Source: Synechocystis salina LEGE 00031
GTDB lineage: Bacteria; Cyanobacteriota; Cyanobacteriia; Cyanobacteriales; Microcystaceae
Direction: 5' to 3'
Length of the DNA stretch: 41,157 nt
Assembly (NCBI RefSeq): GCF_015207985.1
Contig: NZ_JADEVV010000038.1
Span: 1 to 41,157 of the forward strand
This document shows positions 8,864 to 17,473 of this stretch, piece after piece; position 1 is the first letter of the stretch; every line of letters starts with the position of its first letter. Position numbers and translations under genes: made by a program. The notes below the pieces were generated by a model, which had not been told where the DNA came from, did not search any database, and saw only the letters and a program-made list of their open reading frames with translations.

Positions 8864-9523
8864 TCAGCGCAGTCGTAGCCGGATAAAACGACCTAAACTA
8901 CTTAAACTGCGGGATTGCCAATAGATGTTGCCGGTGCCCTGTAAACGGGAACTCAGCCCCCGACCGGACTGCAGATCACCGATAATTCCCCTGGGGAAAT
9001 TAACTTTGAGCTTAAGCTTGGGCTGAAACGCCAGTAAATGGGAATGTTCCACCACAAAACTCTGGGGGCAGGATAACTGGTTGAGGGTGCCGTAACTACC
9101 AAGGAAGACGCGGCCCTTGCCCTGGAGTTTCAAACCGAATAAACCCTGCCCCGCCCACCAACTGGAGAAACCAAGCCAATGCACCCCCATATTGACGCCG
9201 CTGGTATGGGCAACATGCACTCCAGGGTTGATGAATATGCCATTTTTGGGTAATTCTAAGCGAGTCAAATTTCCTGGTAGGGCTTTGCCTAAGGTAAAAC
9301 TCAACGGTTGATCGGTGGGGTTATGGATGGCGTTGACCATTAAGTTTTCCTTGCCCAATAAAAACCTAGCCAGGGCCCTCAGCCAGCCTCCTCCACACAG
9401 CCGACTAATTATCAGTCCCCCATCCATGCTAATTAGGGAACCGGGGTTAATGTAGAGCCGTTCCTTGGGTTTGAGGGTAACGGCCAACACCGAGTTGGGA
9501 TAGTGGCGAATTTTGTAGAGCAC
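8864..9523 (-). CDS. AIM24 family protein, first gene of the run
   Basis: A 219-residue AIM24-domain protein starting at GTG 9523. Typical segments are SVLAVTLKPKERLYINPGSLISMDGGLIIS, ALPGNLTRLELPKNGIFINPGVHVAHTSGVNMGVH, LFGLKLQGKGRVFLGSYGTLNQL and VVEHSHLLAFQPKLKLKV. It precedes two further paralogues at 19- and 63-bp distances. The 240-bp gap before the divergent M23 peptidase gene (9524-9763) should hold the operon promoter. Nothing in the protein indicates an enzyme active site. Confidence 0.82.
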   Translation of the reverse strand: MLYKIRHYPNSVLAVTLKPKERLYINPGSLISMDGGLIISRLCGGGWLRALARFLLGKENLMVNAIHNPTDQPLSFTLGKALPGNLTRLELPKNGIFINPGVHVAHTSGVNMGVHWLGFSSWWAGQGLFGLKLQGKGRVFLGSYGTLNQLSCPQSFVVEHSHLLAFQPKLKLKVNFPRGIIGDLQSGRGLSSRLQGTGNIYWQSRSLSSLGRFIRLRLR

Positions 9524-9874
9524 GGCTCAGCAGGGGAAGAACAACAACGGAGCAACATTGATTCCATTTTGAACCAATTAGCCTCAATCTATACCAAACC
9601 AAGACTAATTTGACGGGGCTTAAAACTTAAAGTCAGTAGCCTAGGGGCGCGCTGTAAAAGTGAAATTCTCCACAGAAAAATCTCGTTGCAATCCTCCATT
9701 TACTGAGGAGACTTTTGCCAAATGCTTCCCCATCAGGGGCGGTGGAAGCATTAATGATCATTTTTGGGCTTTTTCAACATACCCGGGTATGTCTCCAGAG
9801 ATAGGTTAACCGTCGCCAGGGGACAATTCTGGGCATACACTAGGGAGCAGTGTGAAACGTGTGAGGATTGTGCC

Positions 9875-10540
9875 ATGAATTCTTTCTGGGGGACTTGTCG
9901 TCAAAAGCATTGGTTAAGTGGAAATTTACCCAAATCCTTGGGCAAAAAACGTCGGCGACGGCCGTTCATAGTTCTCCTTGCTTTGGTCCTAGCCAGTAGC
10001 GCCTTAACCATTGGTTTGGCTCCCAATAACCAGGCCACTGCCCAATATGCTCCGGTGGCGACCAGTTCCGGTAATCCCTGGCAGTACGCTTCTTTTCCAG
10101 TGGAAAATTTCCAGCAATATACTTCTGGGTTTGGTCCCCGCCGGGCCCCCACTGCTGGAGCTAGCACTTTCCACAATGGTTTAGACTTGGCTGCTCCCCT
10201 GGGAAGTTATATTCGTAATTGGTGGCATGGCACAGTGGTGGAAATGTCGGACCATACCGGTTGTGGCACTATGGTACGGATTCAATCCGGTGCTTGGCAG
10301 CATACTTACTGTCATTTAATGGGACGGGTGGAGGTCCACCAAGGCCAAAGGTATTTGGTCGATCGCCAGGGGGGCATTGTGCTTCAACAGGGGCAACAGG
10401 TGGTAGCAGGAATGCGCATTGGTCGGGTGGGGATGACGGGCCGCACGACGGGACCCCATCTGCACTGGGAACTGCGCCATAACGGAGTTTTAGTAGATCC
10501 GGCCCTAGTGCTACAGGCCATGTACGGCGGGGCAATCTAG
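9875..10540 (+). CDS. M23 family metallopeptidase, membrane-anchored or exported
   Basis: From ATG 9875 the product has 221 residues. A basic stretch KKRRRRP (about residues 26-32) precedes a hydrophobic segment FIVLLALVLASSALTIGLA, which is a signal anchor or signal peptide. The peptidase domain begins at FGPRRAPTAGASTFHNGLDLA, giving the HxxxD zinc motif, and contains GPHLHWEL with the HxH motif. These are the LytM/M23 zinc ligands, so the enzyme should cut peptidoglycan peptide bridges in the periplasm. The frame is open to an earlier ATG at 9764, which adds 37 residues with four Cys; I prefer 9875 because GAGG lies 9 bp ahead and the signal sequence is then near the N-terminus. larB follows 15 bp downstream. 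Confidence 0.85.
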   Translation: MNSFWGTCRQKHWLSGNLPKSLGKKRRRRPFIVLLALVLASSALTIGLAPNNQATAQYAPVATSSGNPWQYASFPVENFQQYTSGFGPRRAPTAGASTFHNGLDLAAPLGSYIRNWWHGTVVEMSDHTGCGTMVRIQSGAWQHTYCHLMGRVEVHQGQRYLVDRQGGIVLQQGQQVVAGMRIGRVGMTGRTTGPHLHWELRHNGVLVDPALVLQAMYGGAI

Positions 10541-10555
10541 CCCAAATAGGCCAGA

Positions 10556-11389
10556 ATGGTCAATGGCCCTGTTTTTCAGTTTTCTGCACCGATGACCCCA
10601 GACTCCCTCCAACAATTACTCGCGGCGATCGCCAGCGGCCACACCAGTAGCCAAGAGGGTTTTGAGCAGCTTAAACATCTCAGCTTCCAGGCGATCGATG
10701 ATTTTGCCAAAGTGGACCACCAACGGCAACTGCGGACGGGCTTTCCGGAGGTGGTGTGGGGCCCCGGTAAAACTCCAGAACAAATTGAGCAAATTGTCCA
10801 AGCCTTAGCGGTGCATAATCCGGTGGTGATGGTGACTAGGGTGGAGCCGGCGGTGGCGGATATTTTAGGGGAGCGCATTCCCCTGTTGCACTACTACGCC
10901 CAGGCCAAAATCTGCGCATTACTGCAAACCCCTTTACAGGTTAAGCATCCCGGCACCATTGGCATACTCAGTGCGGGTACCGCAGACTTACCTGTGGCAG
11001 AGGAAGCGGCCACTACAGCGAGTCTGTGCGGTTTCAAAGTGGAAAAAATCTGGGATGTGGGGGTGGCAGGCCTGCACCGGTTATTAAGCCATCGGGCCTT
11101 AATTCAGTCCATGGATGTGTTGATTGTGGTGGCGGGTATGGAGGGGGCCTTGCCTAGTGTAGTGGCGGGGTTAGTGGACTGCCCTGTGATTGGAGTACCC
11201 ACCAGCGTCGGCTATGGCACTAGTTTTGGCGGCGTGGCTCCCCTGTTAACCATGCTCAATTCCTGTGCGGTGGGGGTAGCGGTGGTCAATATTGATAACG
11301 GCTTTGGGGCGGCCATGTTGGCCGGACAAATTCTCCGCACCGGCGATCGCCTAAAATCAGCTTTGCCCCACGGTGGGCAGGGCCGCTAG
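10556..11389 (+). CDS. larB: LarB, pyridinium-3,5-biscarboxylate synthase for nickel-pincer cofactor
   Basis: LarB carboxylates and hydrolyses nicotinic acid adenine dinucleotide in the first step of nickel-pincer nucleotide synthesis. It was formerly annotated as an AIR carboxylase-like PurE relative. The 277-residue product shows GFPEVVWGPGKTPEQI, GTADLPVAEEAATTASLCG, WDVGVAGLHRLLSH, VVVAGMEGALPSVVAGLVDCPVIGVPTSVGYG and the terminal NIDNGFGAAMLAGQILR, all typical of LarB. A start at the internal ATG 10592 (MTPDSLQQLL) would give a more usual length of 265. The gene is 15 bp after the M23 peptidase gene. Its last 33 bp overlap the convergent gene at 11357. Confidence 0.92.
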   Translation: MVNGPVFQFSAPMTPDSLQQLLAAIASGHTSSQEGFEQLKHLSFQAIDDFAKVDHQRQLRTGFPEVVWGPGKTPEQIEQIVQALAVHNPVVMVTRVEPAVADILGERIPLLHYYAQAKICALLQTPLQVKHPGTIGILSAGTADLPVAEEAATTASLCGFKVEKIWDVGVAGLHRLLSHRALIQSMDVLIVVAGMEGALPSVVAGLVDCPVIGVPTSVGYGTSFGGVAPLLTMLNSCAVGVAVVNIDNGFGAAMLAGQILRTGDRLKSALPHGGQGR

Positions 11390-11767
11390 GAGGGTTGTGA
11401 CGCAATGGCGAGCTTTGTCGTCTAATTTAGTCCAATCCACCTCCCCTTGGTCATTGAACAATTGTTGGTCTATTTCCGCCGTGAAAACTTCATCCTCGTC
11501 CGGCAGCTGATCCCCAAAGGGCTGGGGCTGGTAATTGGCAAAACACACTTGAAAACATAAATCCCAAATGTTGACCCCATAGGTTTGCTCCTCATTTTCC
11601 AGAATTAACCGATGCCCCGGTATGGGTTCCTCCACCTCTTCGTAGCGACTACGCCAAGAACAGCTTTCCAAGCCTTGCCGCAGATGGTCAATGGTGCGGA
11701 TTAGGGCTGGTTGCATGAGGCAATCCGCCTGTTCCCAGGCCTGGACTGTGGCAAATTCAGGTTTCAT
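11357..11767 (-). CDS. Conserved hypothetical protein, 136 residues
   Basis: The product is acidic and soluble, with no signal peptide or membrane segment. It contains aromatic-rich segments (QAWEQADCLMQPALIRTIDHL, YGVNIWDLCFQVCFANYQP) and an acidic tail region (DQLPDEDEVFTAEIDQQLFNDQGEVDWTKLDDKAR). I recall similar proteins of this size in other cyanobacteria but no named family or function. It starts at ATG 11767 and converges with larB, overlapping its 3' end by 33 bp. Confidence 0.65.
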   Translation of the reverse strand: MKPEFATVQAWEQADCLMQPALIRTIDHLRQGLESCSWRSRYEEVEEPIPGHRLILENEEQTYGVNIWDLCFQVCFANYQPQPFGDQLPDEDEVFTAEIDQQLFNDQGEVDWTKLDDKARHCVTTLLAALPTVGQS

Positions 11768-11929
11768 TAGTTCGATAGATTAAAATGCTTGGGACTAAAC
11801 CCTTCCCTGCCATGGTACCAGTGGCCATATCCGGGGGGAATTACAACGGTGTTCAAGGGGATTTCGTCGGGCAGAAAGCTCCGTTTTCAGGATAAATTTC
11901 CTGGGAAAAATCAACGAACTCCACAACGT

Positions 11930-14227
11930 CTAAAGCCGCAAGGTCAAACCCACATAGGGGCCATTTAAATTCAGGGAAAAGTCAAAACCATTGTTGCCAT
12001 TACCCTGCCCGTATTTCAAACTATAAAATTGGTAGCCCAACTGGATAGCCACGTTTTCCCTTAAATAGTAATCTAGTCCTAAAATAGCTTTCCAGTTCCA
12101 ATCCGCATCCCCCGATAGGTCAAAGCCGGACACATCCCCCCGGAGCCAAAGGGCCAGGGTATCCGTTAACTGCACCCCCAATTTCCCCCCCACCAAGGGA
12201 TTAATCCAGGTACGGCTAGCGGTTTCATTAATTTGGAATTGTCCCCCCAGGGAAATTAGAGAACTGTTGTAGTTGTAGTTAGTAGTCTGGTCCAAGGCGA
12301 GGCTGAGATTGATTAACCTTGCTCCGATGTAGGGTTCAAACCACCACTGGGGATAACTTCGATTTTGGGACCCTGAACCGTAGACGGGACGGGCGTTGCC
12401 AAAATGGTAGCTAATGGCTAGATCAACAGTGGTTTCGCTAACGGATAAATCAGTGTTGGTATCAATGCTTAAATCCCGTTGCCCTGCCCCGTAAAGTTCA
12501 GCCTGAATGGCGGCAATTACCTCCTCTTCGTTGGCTAAAATTTGGTCTAATTCGGCTAAATCTTGTAATGTGTCAGCAAAATTTGCATTATTTTTGAGGG
12601 ATTGCAACGTATTTAATGCGGTTTGTAGTTGCACTAGGTTTTCTTTGGCATTACTGTCTTGGAGGGTTTGGATAATTTCCCCCAGGTGGGAATCCTTAAT
12701 TTCCTCGAGATTGGCGATCGCCTCCCGCACTTGACCCACCCTCTCCCTGGTTTCCGCCAATTTTTTCTGCAATGCTCCGAGATCTTCCCTGGAACGCAGA
12801 TTAGCAATGCGGCTTTGAATTTCCGTCTGTAGGGTACGCACCGCCTCCAACTTATCCTGGGCTGTTTCGACCCGGTCAATAATATTTTCCAAAGTGGAAC
12901 GGTCCCGATCGCCCTCAATTTGTTTTATTTTATCCAGTCCCCCCAGGGCAATTTTGGCCAAATCCCGGCGGTCAATTTCTTCTAGGGGTAATGTGGCCAG
13001 CAATTGTCTAGTCTCTTCCCGCAGGTTTTGCAACTGGGAAGCAAAGGTTTGGATTTCCGTCACCCGTTGTTGCACCCGGTCCTCTAAACGATCAATGGAA
13101 CCGATGGCACTGTCCCGAAAACCCTGGATGGTGCCCAAGGCGGTCTGGAGTTGGGTTAACTTTTGTTCGATTTCCCGTTCACCAAGGTTCCCCTCCTCCA
13201 CCATTTTTTTCAGTTCATTAATTTTTTCCGCCCAGGCTCCGATGGCCTGTCGATCAACAGCATTACCTAGGGCTTGCAGCGTTTCAATTTTGGCCGAAGC
13301 TGAGGCGATCGCCGCCATCAACTCTTGGCGATCGGGAGCTGCATTACGCACCTGTTCAAACTCAGATTGAATTTGGGTGAGACTTTGGTTAATATCACTT
13401 TTCTTTTGCTGCAAAATGACCGACTGATCGGTAAGAATACCACTAATTCCATTCAAACGATTATTTATATCTGTGTTGAGTAAATAATTGATTGGGCTAA
13501 AAGATGCTAAACCGGGAAAATTGTCCCGCTGACCGGTGGATGCTCCTTTTAAATTGTAATAAAACCCATCTAAAATAATGCCCCAATTACCGTGCCAAGC
13601 TTCGACTCTGCCCCCAGCATAAACTGTTAATCTCTCCAATATGTCCGCAGTGGTAAGGTGATAATCACCATGAACTCCCCTAATTCTGGCTGATCCATAG
13701 GCGTTAATAGGCAGGACTGCACCGGGGGTAATAAAAATTTGCCAACCGCTATTTTGGTCAGTGCTGGCTGTTGGACTAGGGATGGGCTGTTCACTATTCT
13801 CTGTGTCAGTCAACTGTTGGGTAATGTCCTCCGGATAGGAATTTTTTTCTGGATTTATTGCTGGTAAAAGAGTTTGTTCTTCCTTCTTTGTAGACTCGAT
13901 TAACGCTTGGGTTGTAGGCTGTTTTAATTGTGACGGCTGGCTCTTTAAATCTTCGGCAATTGAGGCACTGGCATTCAGGTTATCTTTGGAATCGAGAGAG
14001 GTTTGCCCTGGTTCCTGATTTAGTTCAGCAGTGCTCGAATCGGCAAGATTTTCTACTACAAAGGGCTCTAATTGAATTGAATTTTCCAATAGTAAGGCAT
14101 CATTTAGTTCCGCCGTAGCAGGGGTAAAGTTGGCAAAATCGAGAATTTCATTAGCTAAAACAGAGCAGGGAATTATTCCTGGCAAACTAAGCGTAGCGAA
14201 ATAAAGTAGCCAGCGAAACACCTTCAT
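11930..14227 (-). CDS. Exported protein: beta-barrel-like segments flanking a long coiled coil
   Basis: This 765-residue protein begins with a signal peptide (MKVFRWLLYFATLSLPGIIPCSVLA-NE). Residues 27-155 are a low-complexity acidic, Ser/Thr/Gln-rich linker. Residues 160-230 have alternating amphipathic strands (WQIFITPGAVLPINAYGSARI, LTVYAGGRVEAWHGNWGIIL). Residues about 255-575 are a nearly continuous Gln/Glu/Leu-rich coiled coil. From about 584 to the end are further strands (SETTVDLAISYHFG, WWFEPYIGARLINLSLAL, YVGLTLRL), finishing in a hydrophobic-polar alternation expected of an outer-membrane barrel C-terminus, although the last residue is Leu rather than Phe. I infer an outer-membrane protein. 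It corresponds in position to slr1567 of PCC 6803 as I recall, with no known function. It is divergent from the WD40 gene. Confidence 0.75.
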   Translation of the reverse strand: MKVFRWLLYFATLSLPGIIPCSVLANEILDFANFTPATAELNDALLLENSIQLEPFVVENLADSSTAELNQEPGQTSLDSKDNLNASASIAEDLKSQPSQLKQPTTQALIESTKKEEQTLLPAINPEKNSYPEDITQQLTDTENSEQPIPSPTASTDQNSGWQIFITPGAVLPINAYGSARIRGVHGDYHLTTADILERLTVYAGGRVEAWHGNWGIILDGFYYNLKGASTGQRDNFPGLASFSPINYLLNTDINNRLNGISGILTDQSVILQQKKSDINQSLTQIQSEFEQVRNAAPDRQELMAAIASASAKIETLQALGNAVDRQAIGAWAEKINELKKMVEEGNLGEREIEQKLTQLQTALGTIQGFRDSAIGSIDRLEDRVQQRVTEIQTFASQLQNLREETRQLLATLPLEEIDRRDLAKIALGGLDKIKQIEGDRDRSTLENIIDRVETAQDKLEAVRTLQTEIQSRIANLRSREDLGALQKKLAETRERVGQVREAIANLEEIKDSHLGEIIQTLQDSNAKENLVQLQTALNTLQSLKNNANFADTLQDLAELDQILANEEEVIAAIQAELYGAGQRDLSIDTNTDLSVSETTVDLAISYHFGNARPVYGSGSQNRSYPQWWFEPYIGARLINLSLALDQTTNYNYNSSLISLGGQFQINETASRTWINPLVGGKLGVQLTDTLALWLRGDVSGFDLSGDADWNWKAILGLDYYLRENVAIQLGYQFYSLKYGQGNGNNGFDFSLNLNGPYVGLTLRL

Positions 14228-14509
14228 ATATTTTAATAATCCAAGATAAATCGAAAGGAATTAAAAATAGTCTTAATAAATTAACTAAATATAAGCTAAT
14301 TTGTCAACTAATGACAAACTGTTTATCGGTTTTGTGGTAAAACATGGCTAGTGCGAATGTGACCAATTTTATGTATTTTAGTGGCATTTTTTCAGCACGG
14401 TATTTTTAATATAAATTACCTGAGAGTCTATTCTAAAAGGCGAAAAATGAGAATTAATTGTCCCCAGGCATCTTATTAAGAGGGAAGATCAACAAAAATT
14501 CCTTGCTAT

Positions 14510-14525
14510 CACTGGAGCTCCAGTG
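14510..14525. promoter_or_regulatory. 16-bp perfect palindrome, candidate operator
   Basis: The sequence CACTGGAGCTCCAGTG is its own reverse complement. It lies 56 bp upstream of the TATAAT box of the WD40 gene, a plausible place for an activator or repressor dimer. No matching regulator is known to me. Confidence 0.35.
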
Positions 14526-14580
14526 GGTCGGTTTAAAAGGCGGACTAAAAGCTTATAAAAGGACCCTAAGTAACGCCTAT

Positions 14581-14586
14581 TATAAT
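14581..14586 (+). promoter_or_regulatory. Candidate -10 box of WD40 gene
   Basis: TATAAT matches the SigA-type -10 consensus and lies 40 bp before the ATG at 14627. No good -35 box is seen 17 bp upstream, which in cyanobacteria is common for activator-dependent (type II) promoters. Confidence 0.4.
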
Positions 14587-14626
14587 TAAGTAAACACAAA
14601 TTTTAGTAACTTAACTATTTTTTAAG

Positions 14627-15673
14627 ATGGATAACTATTTCTCCCGATTGAAAAAACTTTCTGGCCCCGTTACATTTTTTTTGACTGTTGCCTGTTTAGT
14701 CTACCCAGGCGAGAGTGCCCGCGCCAACGGTAGCGTCCCTAACCCCTATGTGGTGGCTCAAACTGGGGCCAGCCCATCGGTAACAGTGGAGAATCTCAGC
14801 GGTTTTCAAGGAATTATTACCGCTCTCAATGTTACCCCCGACGGTAAATATCTAGCCGTGGCTACGGCGGACAACCAAATCACCCTGCTCAATTTAGCTA
14901 ACCAAGAGGTAGTTTATAGCCAAAGGAGTCCGGTCAATAATTTTGCCGATTTGGCCGTTAGTGCCGACGGTCAATGGTTGGCGATCGCCGCTGACAATAA
15001 TGTTGATATACGCCGGGTGCGGGACGGCATGAGGGTGAAATCCCTGGCCGGGCATACAGAGAAGGTCAGTGGTGTGGCCTTTAGCCCTGATGGGGAAACC
15101 GTTGTGAGCGTTAGCGGTGGCGATCGTACCATTCGCATTTGGGAGCGGGAATCCGGCAATCTGGTACAAACCCTAGCGGATAACCTCGGTCCCACCACCA
15201 GTGTTGTTTTCACCCCCGACGGTGGTCAATTCATCACCGGGGCGATCGGCCAGGACCGCACCATTAAGTTTTGGGATGCCAACACTTTCCAATTATTGGG
15301 CACCTCTCCCAAGCAGCCTGGCTTCATTAACGGTTTAGCTGTGACCCCCGATGGGAGAAAACTGGTGGGGGCAGTACGGAATTTTGTCAAAGCCTGGAAC
15401 TTAGCCGATGCCAAAGAGTTATTCACCGTCAAAGGCCCCAGCTTAGAAATTAATACCATCGCCGTTTCCCCCAATAATCGCTGGGTAGCCACCGCCAATA
15501 AGGAAGGGACTATCATGATCTTTGATTTAGTCAACGGCAAACAGGTTACAACCCTGAGGGGACACCAAGGTTGGGTTCTTTCCCTGGCTTTTAGTCCCGA
15601 CGGCAATACTCTCTACAGTGGTGCGGAGGATAAAACCGTGAAAATCTGGGACCTGAGCACCCTTGCCCGCTAA
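14627..15673 (+). CDS. Periplasmic WD40-repeat protein
   Basis: The 348-residue product starts with a signal peptide (LSGPVTFFLTVACLVYPGESARA, cleavage near residue 33). From residue about 55 it is a seven-bladed WD40 propeller: repeated segments such as GVAFSPDGETVVSVSGGDRTIRIWE, FTPDGGQFITGAIGQDRTIKFWD and LAFSPDGNTLYSGAEDKTVKIWD. Such propellers are protein-binding scaffolds without catalysis. With a signal peptide it should work in the periplasm, perhaps as a partner of envelope proteins. In PCC 6803 a periplasmic WD-repeat protein of this length (sll1491) is the likely counterpart, from memory. Its stop is 12 bp before the 121-bp repeat that bounds the inserted island. Confidence 0.88.
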   Translation: MDNYFSRLKKLSGPVTFFLTVACLVYPGESARANGSVPNPYVVAQTGASPSVTVENLSGFQGIITALNVTPDGKYLAVATADNQITLLNLANQEVVYSQRSPVNNFADLAVSADGQWLAIAADNNVDIRRVRDGMRVKSLAGHTEKVSGVAFSPDGETVVSVSGGDRTIRIWERESGNLVQTLADNLGPTTSVVFTPDGGQFITGAIGQDRTIKFWDANTFQLLGTSPKQPGFINGLAVTPDGRKLVGAVRNFVKAWNLADAKELFTVKGPSLEINTIAVSPNNRWVATANKEGTIMIFDLVNGKQVTTLRGHQGWVLSLAFSPDGNTLYSGAEDKTVKIWDLSTLAR

Positions 15674-15684
15674 CTTAGAGGTTG

Positions 15685-15805
15685 AAAAATAATTAAGACC
15701 CCTGGGGATAAACCCGGCCTTTCCAGCCGCCCCCCCGACCTCGCCAATGTTGCCAAGCGGAATCGAGGGTCATGAGGCTATATAACAGGGCAATCAACGG
15801 TAGGG
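15685..15805. repeat. 121-bp direct repeat, copy 1 (duplicated 3' end of glycosyltransferase gene)
   Basis: This segment matches 22465-22585 over 121 bp without gaps and with two differences (C/T at 15727 and at 15795). At the other copy it is the last 113 bp of the glycosyltransferase gene plus 8 bp after its stop. Here it is an orphan tail with no glycosyltransferase body. Its right end supplies the final eight codons (PTVDCPVI) and the stop of the radical SAM gene in a different frame. It marks one edge of the 6.78-kb island. Confidence 0.95.
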
Positions 15806-17457
15806 TGGGGTGAGTTGGCAAAATAGGGCAGTTGCTCGTATAGACGAGGGCAAGCCACGGCCAACTGCTGGGAGCGAGAGCTATCCAACGCCTTAGTAAA
15901 ATCTATGAATTGACTCTGGAGTTGTGTTAATTGCTCAAGGGGCGATCGGGGACGTTTGAGAACTGAAATTACGGCCTCAATTTGTTGAATTAAAGCTCTA
16001 TTCATGCCATTGTTCTGCTTGTAGTTTAATAAATTTTTTAAAGCTTCATTAACTACTACCTGTGGCAACATGTCTAGGGATAAAAACTGTGGTGACCAAA
16101 GTATGTTTTCACAATAAAAAGGAAATTGATTTCTTTGGCACCAATCAGCTAAATCTAGTAATCCAAAAATATTGTAAGCTTGAGGGGTAACACGGATGGA
16201 GACCCTTATACCTGCTCGATAATAGGCGATTATGTTCTTCTCAACCAACTTCCACTGGGAAGGATAACGAATATATTCTTGCAATGCTCCGTAACCATCA
16301 AGACTAAAAGCTAATTCCACAACCCTAAATTCTTTTAACATTGTCGGAAGCTTCTTAGCATAAACCATGCCATTGGTCGAAATATATAGTTCAATTTGAG
16401 AAGCATGACCTCCTTCAATTAATCTTTCTAAAACTTCATAAAAACGATGCTGTAATAATGGTTCTCCGCCGGAAAATTGCAAAAGTCTTAACTCTTGAGG
16501 AGAGCGAAAGAGCTCTTCTAAAACTTCTTCGTTGCTGCTCCAGGAATTCGGGTAAGGGAGCCGACTGCAAAATGGCTCATATTCTCCGTTTTGACCATAG
16601 CTTTGCCTAGTGATTGTCAGATTATCAACCTCCACCCAACAACCCTCTTCCCTTAGGGATAGAACTAATTCAACATTGTCCTTGTTGAGCTTTGGCTCCA
16701 AATTCCAGTGGACTTGCCAGGGCCCAGAAGGCAAGGCTCTTTCAGACAAATCACCAGACTTATTTTGCAACGACAAAGTGAGAGTTTCCTGCCCATAATT
16801 CCAGCCCTGAAGATTTAAACCAATCGTAGCCCCTCCTTGATCTGGAAAACTTATTCCAGCGGTGCCACTCGCAAGTTTTCTCGTACATTGACTTCCCTTT
16901 AGTTGACAGTCTCCCCAACCCCAGTAGTAAACACCTCTGCGATAATGAGGCAACAACTGCTCAGACTGGGCCAGTCCACCAGACCATTGGTGATGAACAG
17001 GATCAAGGGCAATTTGGGAACTAAAGTGGGGAGAACACATCCGACATTTTAGATTGCATCGATTCCCTAGCCAGAGGTGTAAAGCCCTTGGAGGCGATAT
17101 TCGATTATCGGAACTAGCCATAGTTTTGACCATTGCTAACAGGTCATCCTGATTAGCTAACCCTAAAGATTGCAGATGTAAAGAATCATTCATTAACTGA
17201 CGCAGATTAGTACCGCCCTCCTCCTCAACGGTGTCGCATAGTCGGCAAGCAGGCACAATTTGTCCCGCCAGCATCTGGTCTCGAATCTCTCGATAGATAG
17301 GAGAGTTCCAAATTTCCTCCAGAGTGTGATGATGGATCGACAAGGAGTTTCCCTGAACTTGAAGATCCTGGTAGCTACGACAACACAAGCGAGCCCGGCC
17401 ATCGTTGAGCAACATGGCTTGAGTAAATGGCAATACGCAAAATGTAGATGAAAGCAT
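15778..17457 (-). CDS. Twitch-domain radical SAM protein with inserted beta-rich domain
   Basis: This 559-residue enzyme starts at ATG 17457, 16 bp after the stop of the preceding fusion gene, so they form an operon. Residues 1-90 are a twitch-like Cys region (C7, C25-C26, CRLC at 71-74) expected to bind an auxiliary iron-sulfur cluster. The radical SAM cluster motif is CNLKCRMC (C134, C138, C141). The SGGEP SAM-binding motif comes only at 329-333, because about 130 residues (175-305, beginning VYYWGWGDCQLKGSQC and rich in beta pattern with four Cys) are inserted in between. The catalytic half ends with LAVACPRLYEQLP. The substrate is unknown; a glycan or peptide modification is inferred from the partner gene. 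The last eight residues are encoded by the duplicated repeat. Confidence 0.82.
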   Translation of the reverse strand: MLSSTFCVLPFTQAMLLNDGRARLCCRSYQDLQVQGNSLSIHHHTLEEIWNSPIYREIRDQMLAGQIVPACRLCDTVEEEGGTNLRQLMNDSLHLQSLGLANQDDLLAMVKTMASSDNRISPPRALHLWLGNRCNLKCRMCSPHFSSQIALDPVHHQWSGGLAQSEQLLPHYRRGVYYWGWGDCQLKGSQCTRKLASGTAGISFPDQGGATIGLNLQGWNYGQETLTLSLQNKSGDLSERALPSGPWQVHWNLEPKLNKDNVELVLSLREEGCWVEVDNLTITRQSYGQNGEYEPFCSRLPYPNSWSSNEEVLEELFRSPQELRLLQFSGGEPLLQHRFYEVLERLIEGGHASQIELYISTNGMVYAKKLPTMLKEFRVVELAFSLDGYGALQEYIRYPSQWKLVEKNIIAYYRAGIRVSIRVTPQAYNIFGLLDLADWCQRNQFPFYCENILWSPQFLSLDMLPQVVVNEALKNLLNYKQNNGMNRALIQQIEAVISVLKRPRSPLEQLTQLQSQFIDFTKALDSSRSQQLAVACPRLYEQLPYFANSPHPTVDCPVI

Positions 17458-17473
17458 TGAAAATAAAGTAGCG

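Larger units (their letters stand above)
14228..14626. other. Divergent promoter region between barrel/coiled-coil gene and WD40 gene
   Basis: This 399-bp AT-rich gap separates two divergent genes for exported proteins and must contain both promoters. It holds a perfect 16-bp palindrome at 14510-14525 and a TATAAT box at 14581-14586, both listed separately. I see no open reading frame or RNA gene in it. Confidence 0.6.
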
